64,000 bases of DNA from Romboutsia_E sp900604535 (GTDB taxonomy: Bacteria > Bacillota > Clostridia > Peptostreptococcales > Peptostreptococcaceae), in NCBI RefSeq assembly GCF_900604535.1, contig NZ_UWOT01000015.1, positions 1-64,000 of the forward strand, in the 5' to 3' direction. The notes below the pieces were generated by a model. The model saw only the letters and a program-made list of their open reading frames with translations. It searched no databases and was not told the DNA's origin. This document shows, in pieces, positions 1-7,868 of the stretch; within the stretch, counting starts at the first letter, position 1; each line of letters begins with the position of its first letter. Position numbers and translations under genes: made by a program.

Positions 1-347
<347 letters not shown>

Positions 348-480
348 AAGTTGTCCATCGCTCAGCTAATCATTATCTGAATATCTGGCTTGGTTGTTTG
401 TGTTTTAATTCTTAAATAAGAATTAGTTATATAAATTAACCTACTGTTTAATTTTCAAAGTTCATTGTTTCGACTTAATT

Positions 481-509
481 ATCTTACCAAGTTTTTATTT
501 CTTAGTCAA
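481..509 (-). promoter_or_regulatory. rRNA promoter P2
   Basis: On the minus strand TTGACT (504-509) is followed after exactly 17 bases by TAAGAT (481-486), a sigma-A promoter. It lies about 130 bases before the 16S 5' end and is the nearer of two tandem promoters. The leader between it and the 16S gene includes an AACTTTGAAAATTAAACAG stretch like the boxA-containing leaders of other Firmicute rRNA operons. Confidence 0.8.
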
Positions 510-563
510 GACTTTTTTTCATTTTTTCTTAAGCCGTTTTCCTTTTTCTTAAGGACAAGTAAT

Positions 564-592
564 ACTATATCACCTAAATTTAATATGGTCAA
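564..592 (-). promoter_or_regulatory. rRNA promoter P1
   Basis: On the minus strand TTGACC (587-592) is followed after 17 bases by TATAGT (564-569). With P2, 83 bases downstream, it forms the tandem promoter pair usual for rRNA operons of Firmicutes. Confidence 0.8.
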
Positions 593-606
593 TACTTTTT
601 TTAAAT

Positions 607-792
607 TTATTTTGCAATTTTATTACTATAAATATGTTCACTCGCTATAACCCTTGATTTCCCAACACTTCTACGGCTTATTTTATTACTCATTTTATTT
701 ATTTTTATTACATCCTTACATAAATATATCATCATTTCTAACACCAAAAAACTTACAGATATATAACATATCCAATTAATAATTTGATACAT
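607..792 (-). CDS. possible small membrane protein, 61 aa
   Basis: I do not recognise this protein. It begins with ATG after a G-rich stretch (GGGGGT, 7 bases upstream) that could act as a ribosome binding site. The N-terminal 25 residues are hydrophobic (one likely membrane helix) and the rest is basic (SRRSVGKSR). It sits between lysS and the rRNA promoters and ends 15 bases before the P1 -35 box. No homolog is recalled, so it may be a chance reading frame. Confidence 0.3.
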   Translation of the reverse strand: MYQIINWICYISVSFLVLEMMIYLCKDVIKINKMSNKISRRSVGKSRVIASEHIYSNKIAK

Positions 793-1005
793 ATAACTAC
801 CCCCAACAAGATTTTTTTATTATTTATTCTAATTTAATATTCTATTTTCCTTCTTAAAAATTTCTTGTTTTATCAATTTAATCCTCTTATTATTTACATT
901 TTTTATCATATTATATATCTGTTTTTGTAGTTTATTAATTTTTAATAATATTTTTAATACTTACAGCGCACCTGACATGTATAATTTTTTAGATAAATTT
1001 CTAAA

Positions 1006-1043
1006 AAAAGTTGTACATCACTTTAGTGACATACAACTTTTTA
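1006..1043 (-). terminator. intrinsic terminator after lysS
   Basis: Minus-strand hairpin with arms AAAAAGTTGTA and TACAACTTTTT, extended inward by GTCACT/AGTGAT pairing and followed by T's. It lies 13 bases after the lysS stop and should end the dusB-greA-lysS transcript ahead of the rRNA operon. Confidence 0.85.
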
Positions 1044-1055
1044 AATATAATAATA

Positions 1056-2567
1056 TTATTCTTCGTCTGCTTTTTTATTTTCTATCGGTTTCATCGTAGG
1101 GAACAATAATACATCTCTTATAGATGTTGAGTTAGTTAATAACATTATTGTTCTGTCTATTCCGATTCCTAATCCACCTGTAGGAGGTAAACCAACTTCT
1201 AATGCATTTAAGAAGTCTTCATCCATATCACAAGCTTCATCATCGCCTAATTCTTTCTTTCTTAATTGATCCATAAATCTTCCTCTTTGGTCAATTGGGT
1301 CATTTAATTCTGAGAATGCATTACCTAATTCCCACCCATTTGCAAATGCTTCAAATCTATCTGTTCTTCTTGGATCATCTACACTTCTCTTAGCAAGAGG
1401 TGATATTTCAACTGGATGATGAGTTATAAATGTAGGTTGTATTAGTTTATCTTCTCCAAACTCTTCAAAGAAAGCATTAATTACTTCCCCTCTTCTCATT
1501 CCTGGAGTTATTTCTATACCTTTTTCTTTAGCAACAGCTAAAGCTTCCTCATCAGTATTTATTGTAGAGAAATCTACACCAGAATACTCCTTTACACATT
1601 CTTCCATAGTCATTCTTCTCCATGGTGGTGTAAAATCTATTTCTGTACCTTGATAGTTTACTACCATGCTACCTGTAGCAACTTCAGCCATATGAGATAT
1701 AAGGCTTTCTGTTATCTCCATCATGTCAGTATAATCTGCATATGCTTGATATAATTCCATAGCTGTATATTCTGGGTTATGCTTTACAGACATACCTTCA
1801 TTTCTAAACATTCTTCCCATTTCATAAACTTTATCAAACCCACCAACTATAAGTCTCTTTAAGTATAACTCATTAGCTATTCTTAAGTACATAGGTATAT
1901 CTAGTGTGTTATGGTGAGTTATAAATGGTCTAGCATTAGCTCCACCAGCTATAGTATTTAGTATAGGAGTTTCAACTTCTAAGAAACCTCTTTCATCTAA
2001 AAACGATCTTAGCGCTTTAAGAGCCTTAGTTCTAGTTAAAAAAGCATCCTTTACTTCTGGATTAACTATTAAATCAACATATCTTTGTCTATATCTTAAA
2101 TCTTGATCTTTTAAACCATGATACTTTTCTGGTAGTATTTGTAAAGACTTTGATAATAAAATTACTTCATTAGCCTTTACTGATATCTCTTCTTTTTTAG
2201 TTTTGAATACTTCACCTTCAAGACCGATTATATCACCTATATCATATGTAGAGAATATAGAATATTCTTCTTCACCTATTCTATCTAACCTAACATAACA
2301 TTGGATTCTTCCTTCTTGATCTTGTATATCTATAAATCCTGCTTTACCTTGTATTCTTTTGCTCATTATACGACCAGCTATCTTAACTATCTTACCTTCC
2401 ATCTCATCGAAGTTATTTTTTATAGCCATTGAATTGCTTGTTCTGTCATATCTACTTTGGTGGAAAGGATTTCTACCCATTTCTTGTAGCTTAGCTAGTT
2501 TGTCTCTTCTCACTTGAAGAACTTCACTAAGATCTTCTTGTAATTCAACGTGTTGATCTTTATTCAT
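1056..2567 (-). CDS. lysS: lysine--tRNA ligase, class II
   Basis: Lysyl-tRNA synthetase charges tRNA-Lys with lysine in the cytoplasm. At 503 residues it has the usual bacterial length. An OB-fold anticodon-binding domain occupies about residues 55-160, then the class II catalytic core: motif 2 (RMFRNEGMSVKHNPEYT) near 255, the HHPVEISPLAK segment near 385, and motif 3 (GLGIGIDRTIMLLT) near 468. It starts 15 bases after greA, and the greA-lysS order is common in Clostridia, so the two are probably co-transcribed. The sequence is complete and ordinary. Confidence 0.98.
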   Translation of the reverse strand: MNKDQHVELQEDLSEVLQVRRDKLAKLQEMGRNPFHQSRYDRTSNSMAIKNNFDEMEGKIVKIAGRIMSKRIQGKAGFIDIQDQEGRIQCYVRLDRIGEEEYSIFSTYDIGDIIGLEGEVFKTKKEEISVKANEVILLSKSLQILPEKYHGLKDQDLRYRQRYVDLIVNPEVKDAFLTRTKALKALRSFLDERGFLEVETPILNTIAGGANARPFITHHNTLDIPMYLRIANELYLKRLIVGGFDKVYEMGRMFRNEGMSVKHNPEYTAMELYQAYADYTDMMEITESLISHMAEVATGSMVVNYQGTEIDFTPPWRRMTMEECVKEYSGVDFSTINTDEEALAVAKEKGIEITPGMRRGEVINAFFEEFGEDKLIQPTFITHHPVEISPLAKRSVDDPRRTDRFEAFANGWELGNAFSELNDPIDQRGRFMDQLRKKELGDDEACDMDEDFLNALEVGLPPTGGLGIGIDRTIMLLTNSTSIRDVLLFPTMKPIENKKADEE

Positions 2568-2582
2568 TTTTCTTCCTCCAGC

Positions 2583-3062
2583 TTATCTTCTTATTTCTAA
2601 TATTTTAAACTTCGCTGTTCCATCTGGAACTTGAACGTCTACTTCTTCTCCTACTGATCTCCCTAAAAGGGCTTTTCCTACTGGAGATTCGTTTGATATT
2701 TTACCATCATATGGATCTGCTTCAGCTGAACCTACTATTGTATATTCAACTTCTTCATCAAACTCAACATCTTTAACTTTTACTATAGAACCTATAGTAA
2801 CAACATTAAGATCTATCTGACTTTCATCTATGATAACAGCTTTTCTTATCATATTTTCTAGCTTCATTATTCTTTCTTCAACTTGGGCTTGCTCATTCTT
2901 TGCTTCATCATACTCAGCATTTTCAGATAAATCTCCAAATGATATAGCTACCTTTATTCTTTCAGCAACTTCTTTTCTTCTAACTGTTTTAAGTAATTCT
3001 ACTTCTTCCTCTAATTTGTCATAACCTTCTTGAGTTAAAAGTATTTCATTTTTTTGTTCCAT
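2583..3062 (-). CDS. greA: transcription elongation factor GreA
   Basis: GreA enters the secondary channel of RNA polymerase and stimulates cleavage of backtracked transcripts. The 159-residue protein has the standard two-part build: an N-terminal antiparallel coiled coil (about 1-75, with the tip residues in SFGDLSENAEYDEAK) and a C-terminal FKBP-like domain (about 80-159, with SPVGKALLGRSVGEEV). The start ATG follows AAAGGAGTT at good spacing. It lies between dusB and lysS on the same strand and is complete. Confidence 0.97.
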   Translation of the reverse strand: MEQKNEILLTQEGYDKLEEEVELLKTVRRKEVAERIKVAISFGDLSENAEYDEAKNEQAQVEERIMKLENMIRKAVIIDESQIDLNVVTIGSIVKVKDVEFDEEVEYTIVGSAEADPYDGKISNESPVGKALLGRSVGEEVDVQVPDGTAKFKILEIRR

Positions 3063-3153
3063 AACCCCACAACTCCTTTGTTAAATTAAGAATTTCCATT
3101 TATTTTAAAATTCTTTATATCTACTTTATTATGCGGTATATTATAAGTCACTA

Positions 3154-4128
3154 TTATACTAATGTCAAGGCATCTTCCATGTACTCATCAAGCCTTCTTA
3201 TAACATCTTCATAACTTGTTATTTTATTGATTTCATCTCTCACTTTAGCTGAACCTTTTAAACCTTTTAGATACCACGCTATATGCTTTCTCATTTCCCT
3301 TACAGCTACATACTCTCCATGTTCTTCAACTGCAAGATTTAAATGTTTCTTAGCTGTATTTATTTTTTCTTCTAGTGTAGGTTCTGGTAATATCTCTCCA
3401 GTCTGCATATAGTGATTAATTCTTTTAAATATCCATGGATTACCTTGAGCCCCTCTACCTATCATTATAGCATCACACTTTGTTTTTTCTAGCATGTTCT
3501 GAGCATCTTCTACAGTAAAAACATCTCCATTTCCTATAACAGGTATGTTAATTGCATTCTTTATTTCTGCAATTATATCCCAATCAGCTTTACCTGAATA
3601 ATACTGTTCTCTAGTTCTTCCATGTATAGCTAATGCGCTTATTCCACTCGCTTCTGCTATTTTTGCTATTTCTACAGCATTTACACTGCTATCATCCCAA
3701 CCTTTTCTTATTTTTAAAGTAACAGGTTTTGTTGAGTTTTTTACAACAGATTTTAAAACTTGTTCTGCTAACTTAGGATTTTTCATAAGCGCAGATCCAT
3801 CACCATTTTTAACTACCTTAGGCGCTGGACATCCCATATTTATATCTAATATTTCATTTGGATATTCATTCATTATTTGTGCTGCTCTTCCCATAAATTC
3901 TGGGTCCGACCCAAATATCTGAACTGCAATAGGATGTTCTTCTTCTTCTATCTTTAACATTTTCTTTGTATTTTCATCATCATAACATAAAGCTTTCGCA
4001 TTTATCATCTCAGTATACAACATACCACAGTTTTGTTCCTTACATATTAGCCTAAAAGGAAGGTCTGTAACGCCTGCCATAGGTGATAGGAATACTTTAT
4101 TTTTTAACTCGACATTCCCTATTTTCAT
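3154..4128 (-). CDS. dusB: tRNA-dihydrouridine synthase DusB
   Basis: FMN-dependent reductase that makes dihydrouridine in tRNA. The 324-residue protein has the Dus TIM barrel: SPMAGVTDLPFR near residue 15, the NMGCPAPKV loop with the catalytic cysteine near 100, KIRKGWD near 140, the substrate histidine in IHGRTREQYYSGKADW near 170, and the FMN phosphate-binding GRGAQGNPW near 225. A helical RNA-binding domain follows. It is upstream of greA with a 91-base gap, the first gene of the dusB-greA-lysS set. Confidence 0.96.
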   Translation of the reverse strand: MKIGNVELKNKVFLSPMAGVTDLPFRLICKEQNCGMLYTEMINAKALCYDDENTKKMLKIEEEEHPIAVQIFGSDPEFMGRAAQIMNEYPNEILDINMGCPAPKVVKNGDGSALMKNPKLAEQVLKSVVKNSTKPVTLKIRKGWDDSSVNAVEIAKIAEASGISALAIHGRTREQYYSGKADWDIIAEIKNAINIPVIGNGDVFTVEDAQNMLEKTKCDAIMIGRGAQGNPWIFKRINHYMQTGEILPEPTLEEKINTAKKHLNLAVEEHGEYVAVREMRKHIAWYLKGLKGSAKVRDEINKITSYEDVIRRLDEYMEDALTLV

Positions 4129-4298
4129 TTTGTCTCTCCTTCATAGTTTTCTATATTTTAAATCATTATTTCTTTACCACAAATATATAATTATAAACTT
4201 TTCAATTATACCATTTTTCATTATGATTGTGTTCATTTGATTAAATTAATATACAATTCACATAGTATCTATTCAAATAAGTATATATATATTATCAT

Positions 4299-4330
4299 AA
4301 AAAAGGAACTGGATTTTTGCTCCAATTCCT
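4299..4330 (-). terminator. intrinsic terminator after coaX
   Basis: Minus-strand hairpin GGAATTGGA / TCCAGTTCC with a 7-base loop followed by TTTTTTA, starting 12 bases after the coaX stop. It separates panT-coaX from dusB. Confidence 0.8.
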
Positions 4331-4341
4331 ATCTAAATATT

Positions 4342-5112
4342 TTATTCTTTATTTTTTTCATATATAACCCTTAAACCTTCTAGAGTTAAAAATTTATCTA
4401 CATTATCTATACTATTAGTTTCAGATGCTATTAAAGGCGCAAGACCTCCTGTAGCAACCACTCTTACTGGTCCACAGTTTAACTCATCTTTCATCATAGA
4501 TATTATTTTATCTACTAAACCTACATATCCATATATTATCCCAGATTGCATCGCTGAAACTGTAGTCTTACATATTGATGTTCCAGGCTTTAGTAACTCG
4601 ACTCTAGGTAATTTTGATGCTCTTTGGAATAGAGCTTCACTAGATATTTTTATACCAGGAGCAATTGTTCCTCCTAAGTACTCACCTTTATCTGATATGG
4701 CACAGAACGTCGTTGCAGTACCAAAATCAACCAATATTAGTGGATAACCATATTTTTCTATGCCAGCAACAGCATTTACAATTCTATCTGCTCCAACTTG
4801 CTTAGGGTTATCATATTTTATATTTAATCCAGTTTTTATTCCTGGTCCTACTATCAATGGTTGTTTGTTACAGTATTTTATACAAAAATTTTCAAGAGAA
4901 TGCATTACATTAGGTACAACCGAAGATATTATAACATCCTTAATTTCATTCATATCAATATTTTCATATTTAAATAAACTACTAATTAATATACCATATT
5001 CATCAGATGTTTTTTCTTTATCTGTGTTTATTCTCCAATCCTTAACTAATTCTTTGTCTTTATATATACCTAATACCATATTGGTATTTCCAACGTCGAA
5101 TACTAAAAGCAT
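4342..5112 (-). CDS. coaX: type III pantothenate kinase
   Basis: Phosphorylates pantothenate in the first step of coenzyme A synthesis; type III enzymes need a monovalent cation and are not inhibited by CoA. The 256 residues show the ASKHA fold signatures: DVGNTNMVLGIY at the N-terminus (phosphate-binding loop), GADRIVNAVAG near 107 (pantothenate and dimer site), DFGTATTFCAI near 128 and GGTIAPGI near 147. It directly follows the pantothenate transporter gene (17-base gap), so uptake and activation of the vitamin are coupled. Confidence 0.96.
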   Translation of the reverse strand: MLLVFDVGNTNMVLGIYKDKELVKDWRINTDKEKTSDEYGILISSLFKYENIDMNEIKDVIISSVVPNVMHSLENFCIKYCNKQPLIVGPGIKTGLNIKYDNPKQVGADRIVNAVAGIEKYGYPLILVDFGTATTFCAISDKGEYLGGTIAPGIKISSEALFQRASKLPRVELLKPGTSICKTTVSAMQSGIIYGYVGLVDKIISMMKDELNCGPVRVVATGGLAPLIASETNSIDNVDKFLTLEGLRVIYEKNKE

Positions 5113-5129
5113 TTATATTAACCTTCTTT

Positions 5130-5729
5130 CTATTTTTTGCTTTTTTTAAGTACAGCAACTACAGCCGATACAACTAAAGCTCCACCTAAGGCTTCTGCTA
5201 TACCATTAGTTGTAGCTATTCCTAGTAAAAGTGTTTTAGCTGCTCCTGCACTTTGCCCTAAAGCTTTTGCATACTCTGCTGCATAAAGCACATATATCAT
5301 TCCTAATACTCCAATTGTATTAGTAATAGATGCCATAGCTCCTGCTATCAAACCTGATACATAAGTATTTTTTATTAGTTTCATAGATAGCCTAAAAGAG
5401 TAACATCCTACTAAACCAATAAAAATCCTTGGCAATACCGAAACTAATGGATTTATAAATACAAATCCTGTAATTCCTGCCATACCTGCCATTGCTCTAA
5501 ACATACTAGTAAGACCAAATATAAGTCCTACCGTAGCTCCTACTATAGGCCCTTCTATAATTCCACCTATTATAACAGGTATACACATTGTAGTTATTGC
5601 TAAGGGACCTATTTGTATGTACCCTAAGGGAATCATCGATAGCATAATCGATATTGCCGAAAGCAGACTTATAATAGTCATTCTTTTAACATTTACTTTC
5701 TTTCTTGCTGATGCTTGTGAGTTCATCAT
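5130..5729 (-). CDS. panT: pantothenate ECF transporter S component
   Basis: Substrate-binding membrane subunit of an energy-coupling-factor importer; it would work with shared EcfA/EcfA'/EcfT not present here. About 199 residues form six hydrophobic segments, with N-terminal SARKKVNVKRMTIISLLSAI typical of ECF S subunits. Assignment to pantothenate rests on similarity to PanT and on coaX directly downstream. The start is set at the first of two adjacent ATG codons (5729) because GGAGG lies 8 bases upstream; an in-frame GTG at 5738 overlaps that binding site. A tandem-hairpin leader and a good promoter precede it. Confidence 0.87.
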   Translation of the reverse strand: MMNSQASARKKVNVKRMTIISLLSAISIMLSMIPLGYIQIGPLAITTMCIPVIIGGIIEGPIVGATVGLIFGLTSMFRAMAGMAGITGFVFINPLVSVLPRIFIGLVGCYSFRLSMKLIKNTYVSGLIAGAMASITNTIGVLGMIYVLYAAEYAKALGQSAGAAKTLLLGIATTNGIAEALGGALVVSAVVAVLKKSKK

Positions 5730-5735
5730 AAAATA

Positions 5736-5834
5736 CACCTCCGTTCCAGCTCATAAAGATGCCGGACTTCTAATTTTTTAAGTTTTTACTGAATATCTTC
5801 TCTTGATATTAGTCAGGCTCCTAATTAGGATGCC
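5736..5834 (-). promoter_or_regulatory. structured panT leader, pan-motif-like tandem hairpins
   Basis: The minus-strand leader folds by eye into three hairpins. Hairpin 1 (5816-5834) is GGC-A-TCC / GGA-GCC with one bulged A. Hairpin 2 (5746-5765) is CCGGC-A-TC / GA-GCTGG, again with a bulged A after GGC, so both share GGCATC and GAGC arms. Between them is a plain hairpin AATATC/GATATT (5789-5816). Hairpin 2 ends just before the ribosome binding site CGGAGG. Paired hairpins with conserved bulged A's upstream of pantothenate genes recall the published pan RNA motif; the match was not tested against a model. Confidence 0.5.
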
Positions 5835-5849
5835 AGCTGTAACACAATA

Positions 5850-5878
5850 ATTTTATCAATGTGATATAGCATTGTCAA
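5850..5878 (-). promoter_or_regulatory. promoter of panT-coaX
   Basis: TTGACA (5873-5878, minus strand), 17-base spacer, TAAAAT (5850-5855). It lies immediately after the stop codon of the upstream peptidase gene and directs a leader of about 115 bases before panT. Confidence 0.85.
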
Positions 5879-6850
5879 CTAAACTTGTAATATCGGCATA
5901 TCTTTATATGATAATATATTTTTTACACCCGAAGCATTTTTTATAGCATTTATAATACTCTTTTCAACCACTTCTACAGCAAGAGAACCTAATAGAGTTA
6001 TATCAGTTTCAATTTCTCCTGTTGCCATTGTGAATATAGTATCTCCATCATGAGATGTATGTATAGGAAATATCGCTTTTGCATAACCATCATGAGCCAT
6101 TTGAGATATCTTCTTACATCCAGCCTTATCTAGTTTTGCGTTAGTAGCTACTATACCTATAGTTGTGTTATCTATACTAAACCCACCTTTACTTATCCCT
6201 TGTTTCATTAGTTCATAACTATTTAATACTCTGGTTTTAGAATCATTTAAAACACCAGCTATTACTTCACCATTTTCATATACATCTCCAAATGCATTAA
6301 CTGCAATCAGAGCTGAAACAACCAGTCCATTTTCTAGCTTTATAGAATAGCTTCCTATTCCACCTTTCATAGCATATTCAGGTCCCTTTATCTTTCCTAC
6401 TGTAGCTCCACACCCAGCTCCATAATTCCCTTGATTTAAAACAACATCACTTGCCATTTCACAAGCTTTGTAACCCATTTTTTTATCAGGCCTACATTTA
6501 GGATCTCCTGTTGCTAGATCAAATAATACCGCACCTACTACTATAGGTACTTTAGCAACTCCAACGTCAAATCCTATATTCCTTTCTTCTAAGTATTCAC
6601 TAACTCCACAGGTTGACTCTAAACCAAATGCAGACCCACCCGAAAGAACTACAGCATGTACTTTTTGTATTAAATTTACCGGATCTAATAAATCCGTTTC
6701 TCTAGTACCCGGTGCTGCTCCTCTTACATCAACACCACATACCGCACCCTTTTCACAAATTACAACAGTACAACCCGTTAATCCATTTTCATCTTCAACC
6801 TGTCCTACTTTCAATCCTTTTATATCTAGTATGTTATTATACATATCCAT
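5879..6850 (-). CDS. P1 family peptidase (DmpA-like)
   Basis: Member of the DmpA/L-aminopeptidase-esterase family, self-cleaving Ntn-type aminopeptidases that release N-terminal residues from peptides or amides. Visible family signatures are SGGSAFGLE near residue 72, GNYGAGCGATVGKIKG near 140 and GIGSYSIKL. The start is taken as ATG at 6850 because AGAGG lies 5 bases upstream; an upstream in-frame GTG at 6856 overlaps the binding site. It overlaps the end of birA by 14 bases, implying translational coupling. Native substrate is unknown. Confidence 0.85.
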   Translation of the reverse strand: MDMYNNILDIKGLKVGQVEDENGLTGCTVVICEKGAVCGVDVRGAAPGTRETDLLDPVNLIQKVHAVVLSGGSAFGLESTCGVSEYLEERNIGFDVGVAKVPIVVGAVLFDLATGDPKCRPDKKMGYKACEMASDVVLNQGNYGAGCGATVGKIKGPEYAMKGGIGSYSIKLENGLVVSALIAVNAFGDVYENGEVIAGVLNDSKTRVLNSYELMKQGISKGGFSIDNTTIGIVATNAKLDKAGCKKISQMAHDGYAKAIFPIHTSHDGDTIFTMATGEIETDITLLGSLAVEVVEKSIINAIKNASGVKNILSYKDMPILQV

Positions 6851-7829
6851 GCTCACCTCTTATCGAAATTTCGCCCGAAATTGCTTCAGTAATAGTGCCA
6901 TCTTGCTTTTTAATAACTAAGTTACCTTCTGAATTTATATCAATGCATTCAACAAGTTCTTTTTCATCATTTTTTATTATATATATTTTTTTATTTAAAA
7001 CAACTGAGTAGTTTTTATATAATTCAATTATATTTTTGCTATTTCCATCAACTATATACTCAGTATAGTATTTTTCTAACTCACACAATATTTCTCTTAC
7101 AATATCAACCCTCGATACCTTATATCCTTCTTTATATAAAGATGTTGCTATATTTTCTATTTCATTGGGAAAGCTTAAGTTTTTTATATTCATACCTATT
7201 CCTAAAATAACATAGTTAACCCTTTCTATTTCAGCTGATAACTCAGTTAATATACCACAAAGCTTTTTCCCATTTAATATTATATCATTAGGCCACTTTA
7301 TTCCTACGGTTACACCTAAATTATTTAATGCTTTTGCAATACAACTTCCAGCTAAAATCGTTATAAAAGGTGCTTTATAAGGTAATACATTCGGCTTTAA
7401 TATTATACTCATCCATATTCCCTCATATGCTTTAGAATCCCATATTCTACCTAACCTACCTCTACCTTTACTTTGTTCTTCACTTATTACTACAGTTCCG
7501 TCAATTTCTTCTGAGGCTATTTTCTTTGCATAGGTATTTGTAGAATCTATAGTTTCAAAATGTATAATATTTTTACCTATAAATCTTGTATCTAACCCAT
7601 GAACTATATTTTGAGAACTCAATAAATCTTTAGGCTTTTCTTTGAGTCTGTATCCTTTTTTATTAATCGATTCTATATCATATCCTTCTGCTTTTAATGA
7701 TTTAATATGCTTCCATACAGCGCTTCTCGATATACCTAACTGTTTTGATATTTCTTCACCTGATATAAACTCTTTATCATTATCCAAAATTATATTTATA
7801 ACTTTTTCTCTCATTTCACACCTCATCAC
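6837..7829 (-). CDS. birA: biotin operon repressor / biotin--protein ligase BirA
   Basis: Bifunctional BirA makes biotinyl-AMP, biotinylates carboxylase subunits and, through its DNA-binding domain, can repress biotin genes. The 330 residues contain an N-terminal winged helix (about 1-65, SGEEISKQLGISRSAVWKHI), the catalytic domain with TIDSTNTYAKK near 95, the biotin-binding GRGRLGRIWDS near 123 and KWPNDIILNGKKLCGIL near 180, and a small C-terminal domain. It is separated from ftsH by a terminator and overlaps the P1 peptidase gene downstream. Confidence 0.95.
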   Translation of the reverse strand: MMRCEMREKVINIILDNDKEFISGEEISKQLGISRSAVWKHIKSLKAEGYDIESINKKGYRLKEKPKDLLSSQNIVHGLDTRFIGKNIIHFETIDSTNTYAKKIASEEIDGTVVISEEQSKGRGRLGRIWDSKAYEGIWMSIILKPNVLPYKAPFITILAGSCIAKALNNLGVTVGIKWPNDIILNGKKLCGILTELSAEIERVNYVILGIGMNIKNLSFPNEIENIATSLYKEGYKVSRVDIVREILCELEKYYTEYIVDGNSKNIIELYKNYSVVLNKKIYIIKNDEKELVECIDINSEGNLVIKKQDGTITEAISGEISIRGEHGYV

Positions 7830-7840
7830 TTATATTTTAC

Positions 7841-7868
7841 AAAAAAGAACCCTATATAGGGTTCTTTT
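7841..7868 (-). terminator. intrinsic terminator between ftsH and birA
   Basis: Perfect inverted repeat AAAGAACCCTA / TAGGGTTCTTT with a T-run on the minus strand, beginning at the ftsH stop codon. It should end the tilS-ftsH transcript before birA. Confidence 0.88.

Noticed and set aside
5736..5834. TPP, FMN, THF or cobalamin riboswitch upstream of panT
   Set aside because: None of the conserved boxes of those classes are present; the pan-type tandem hairpin fits better.
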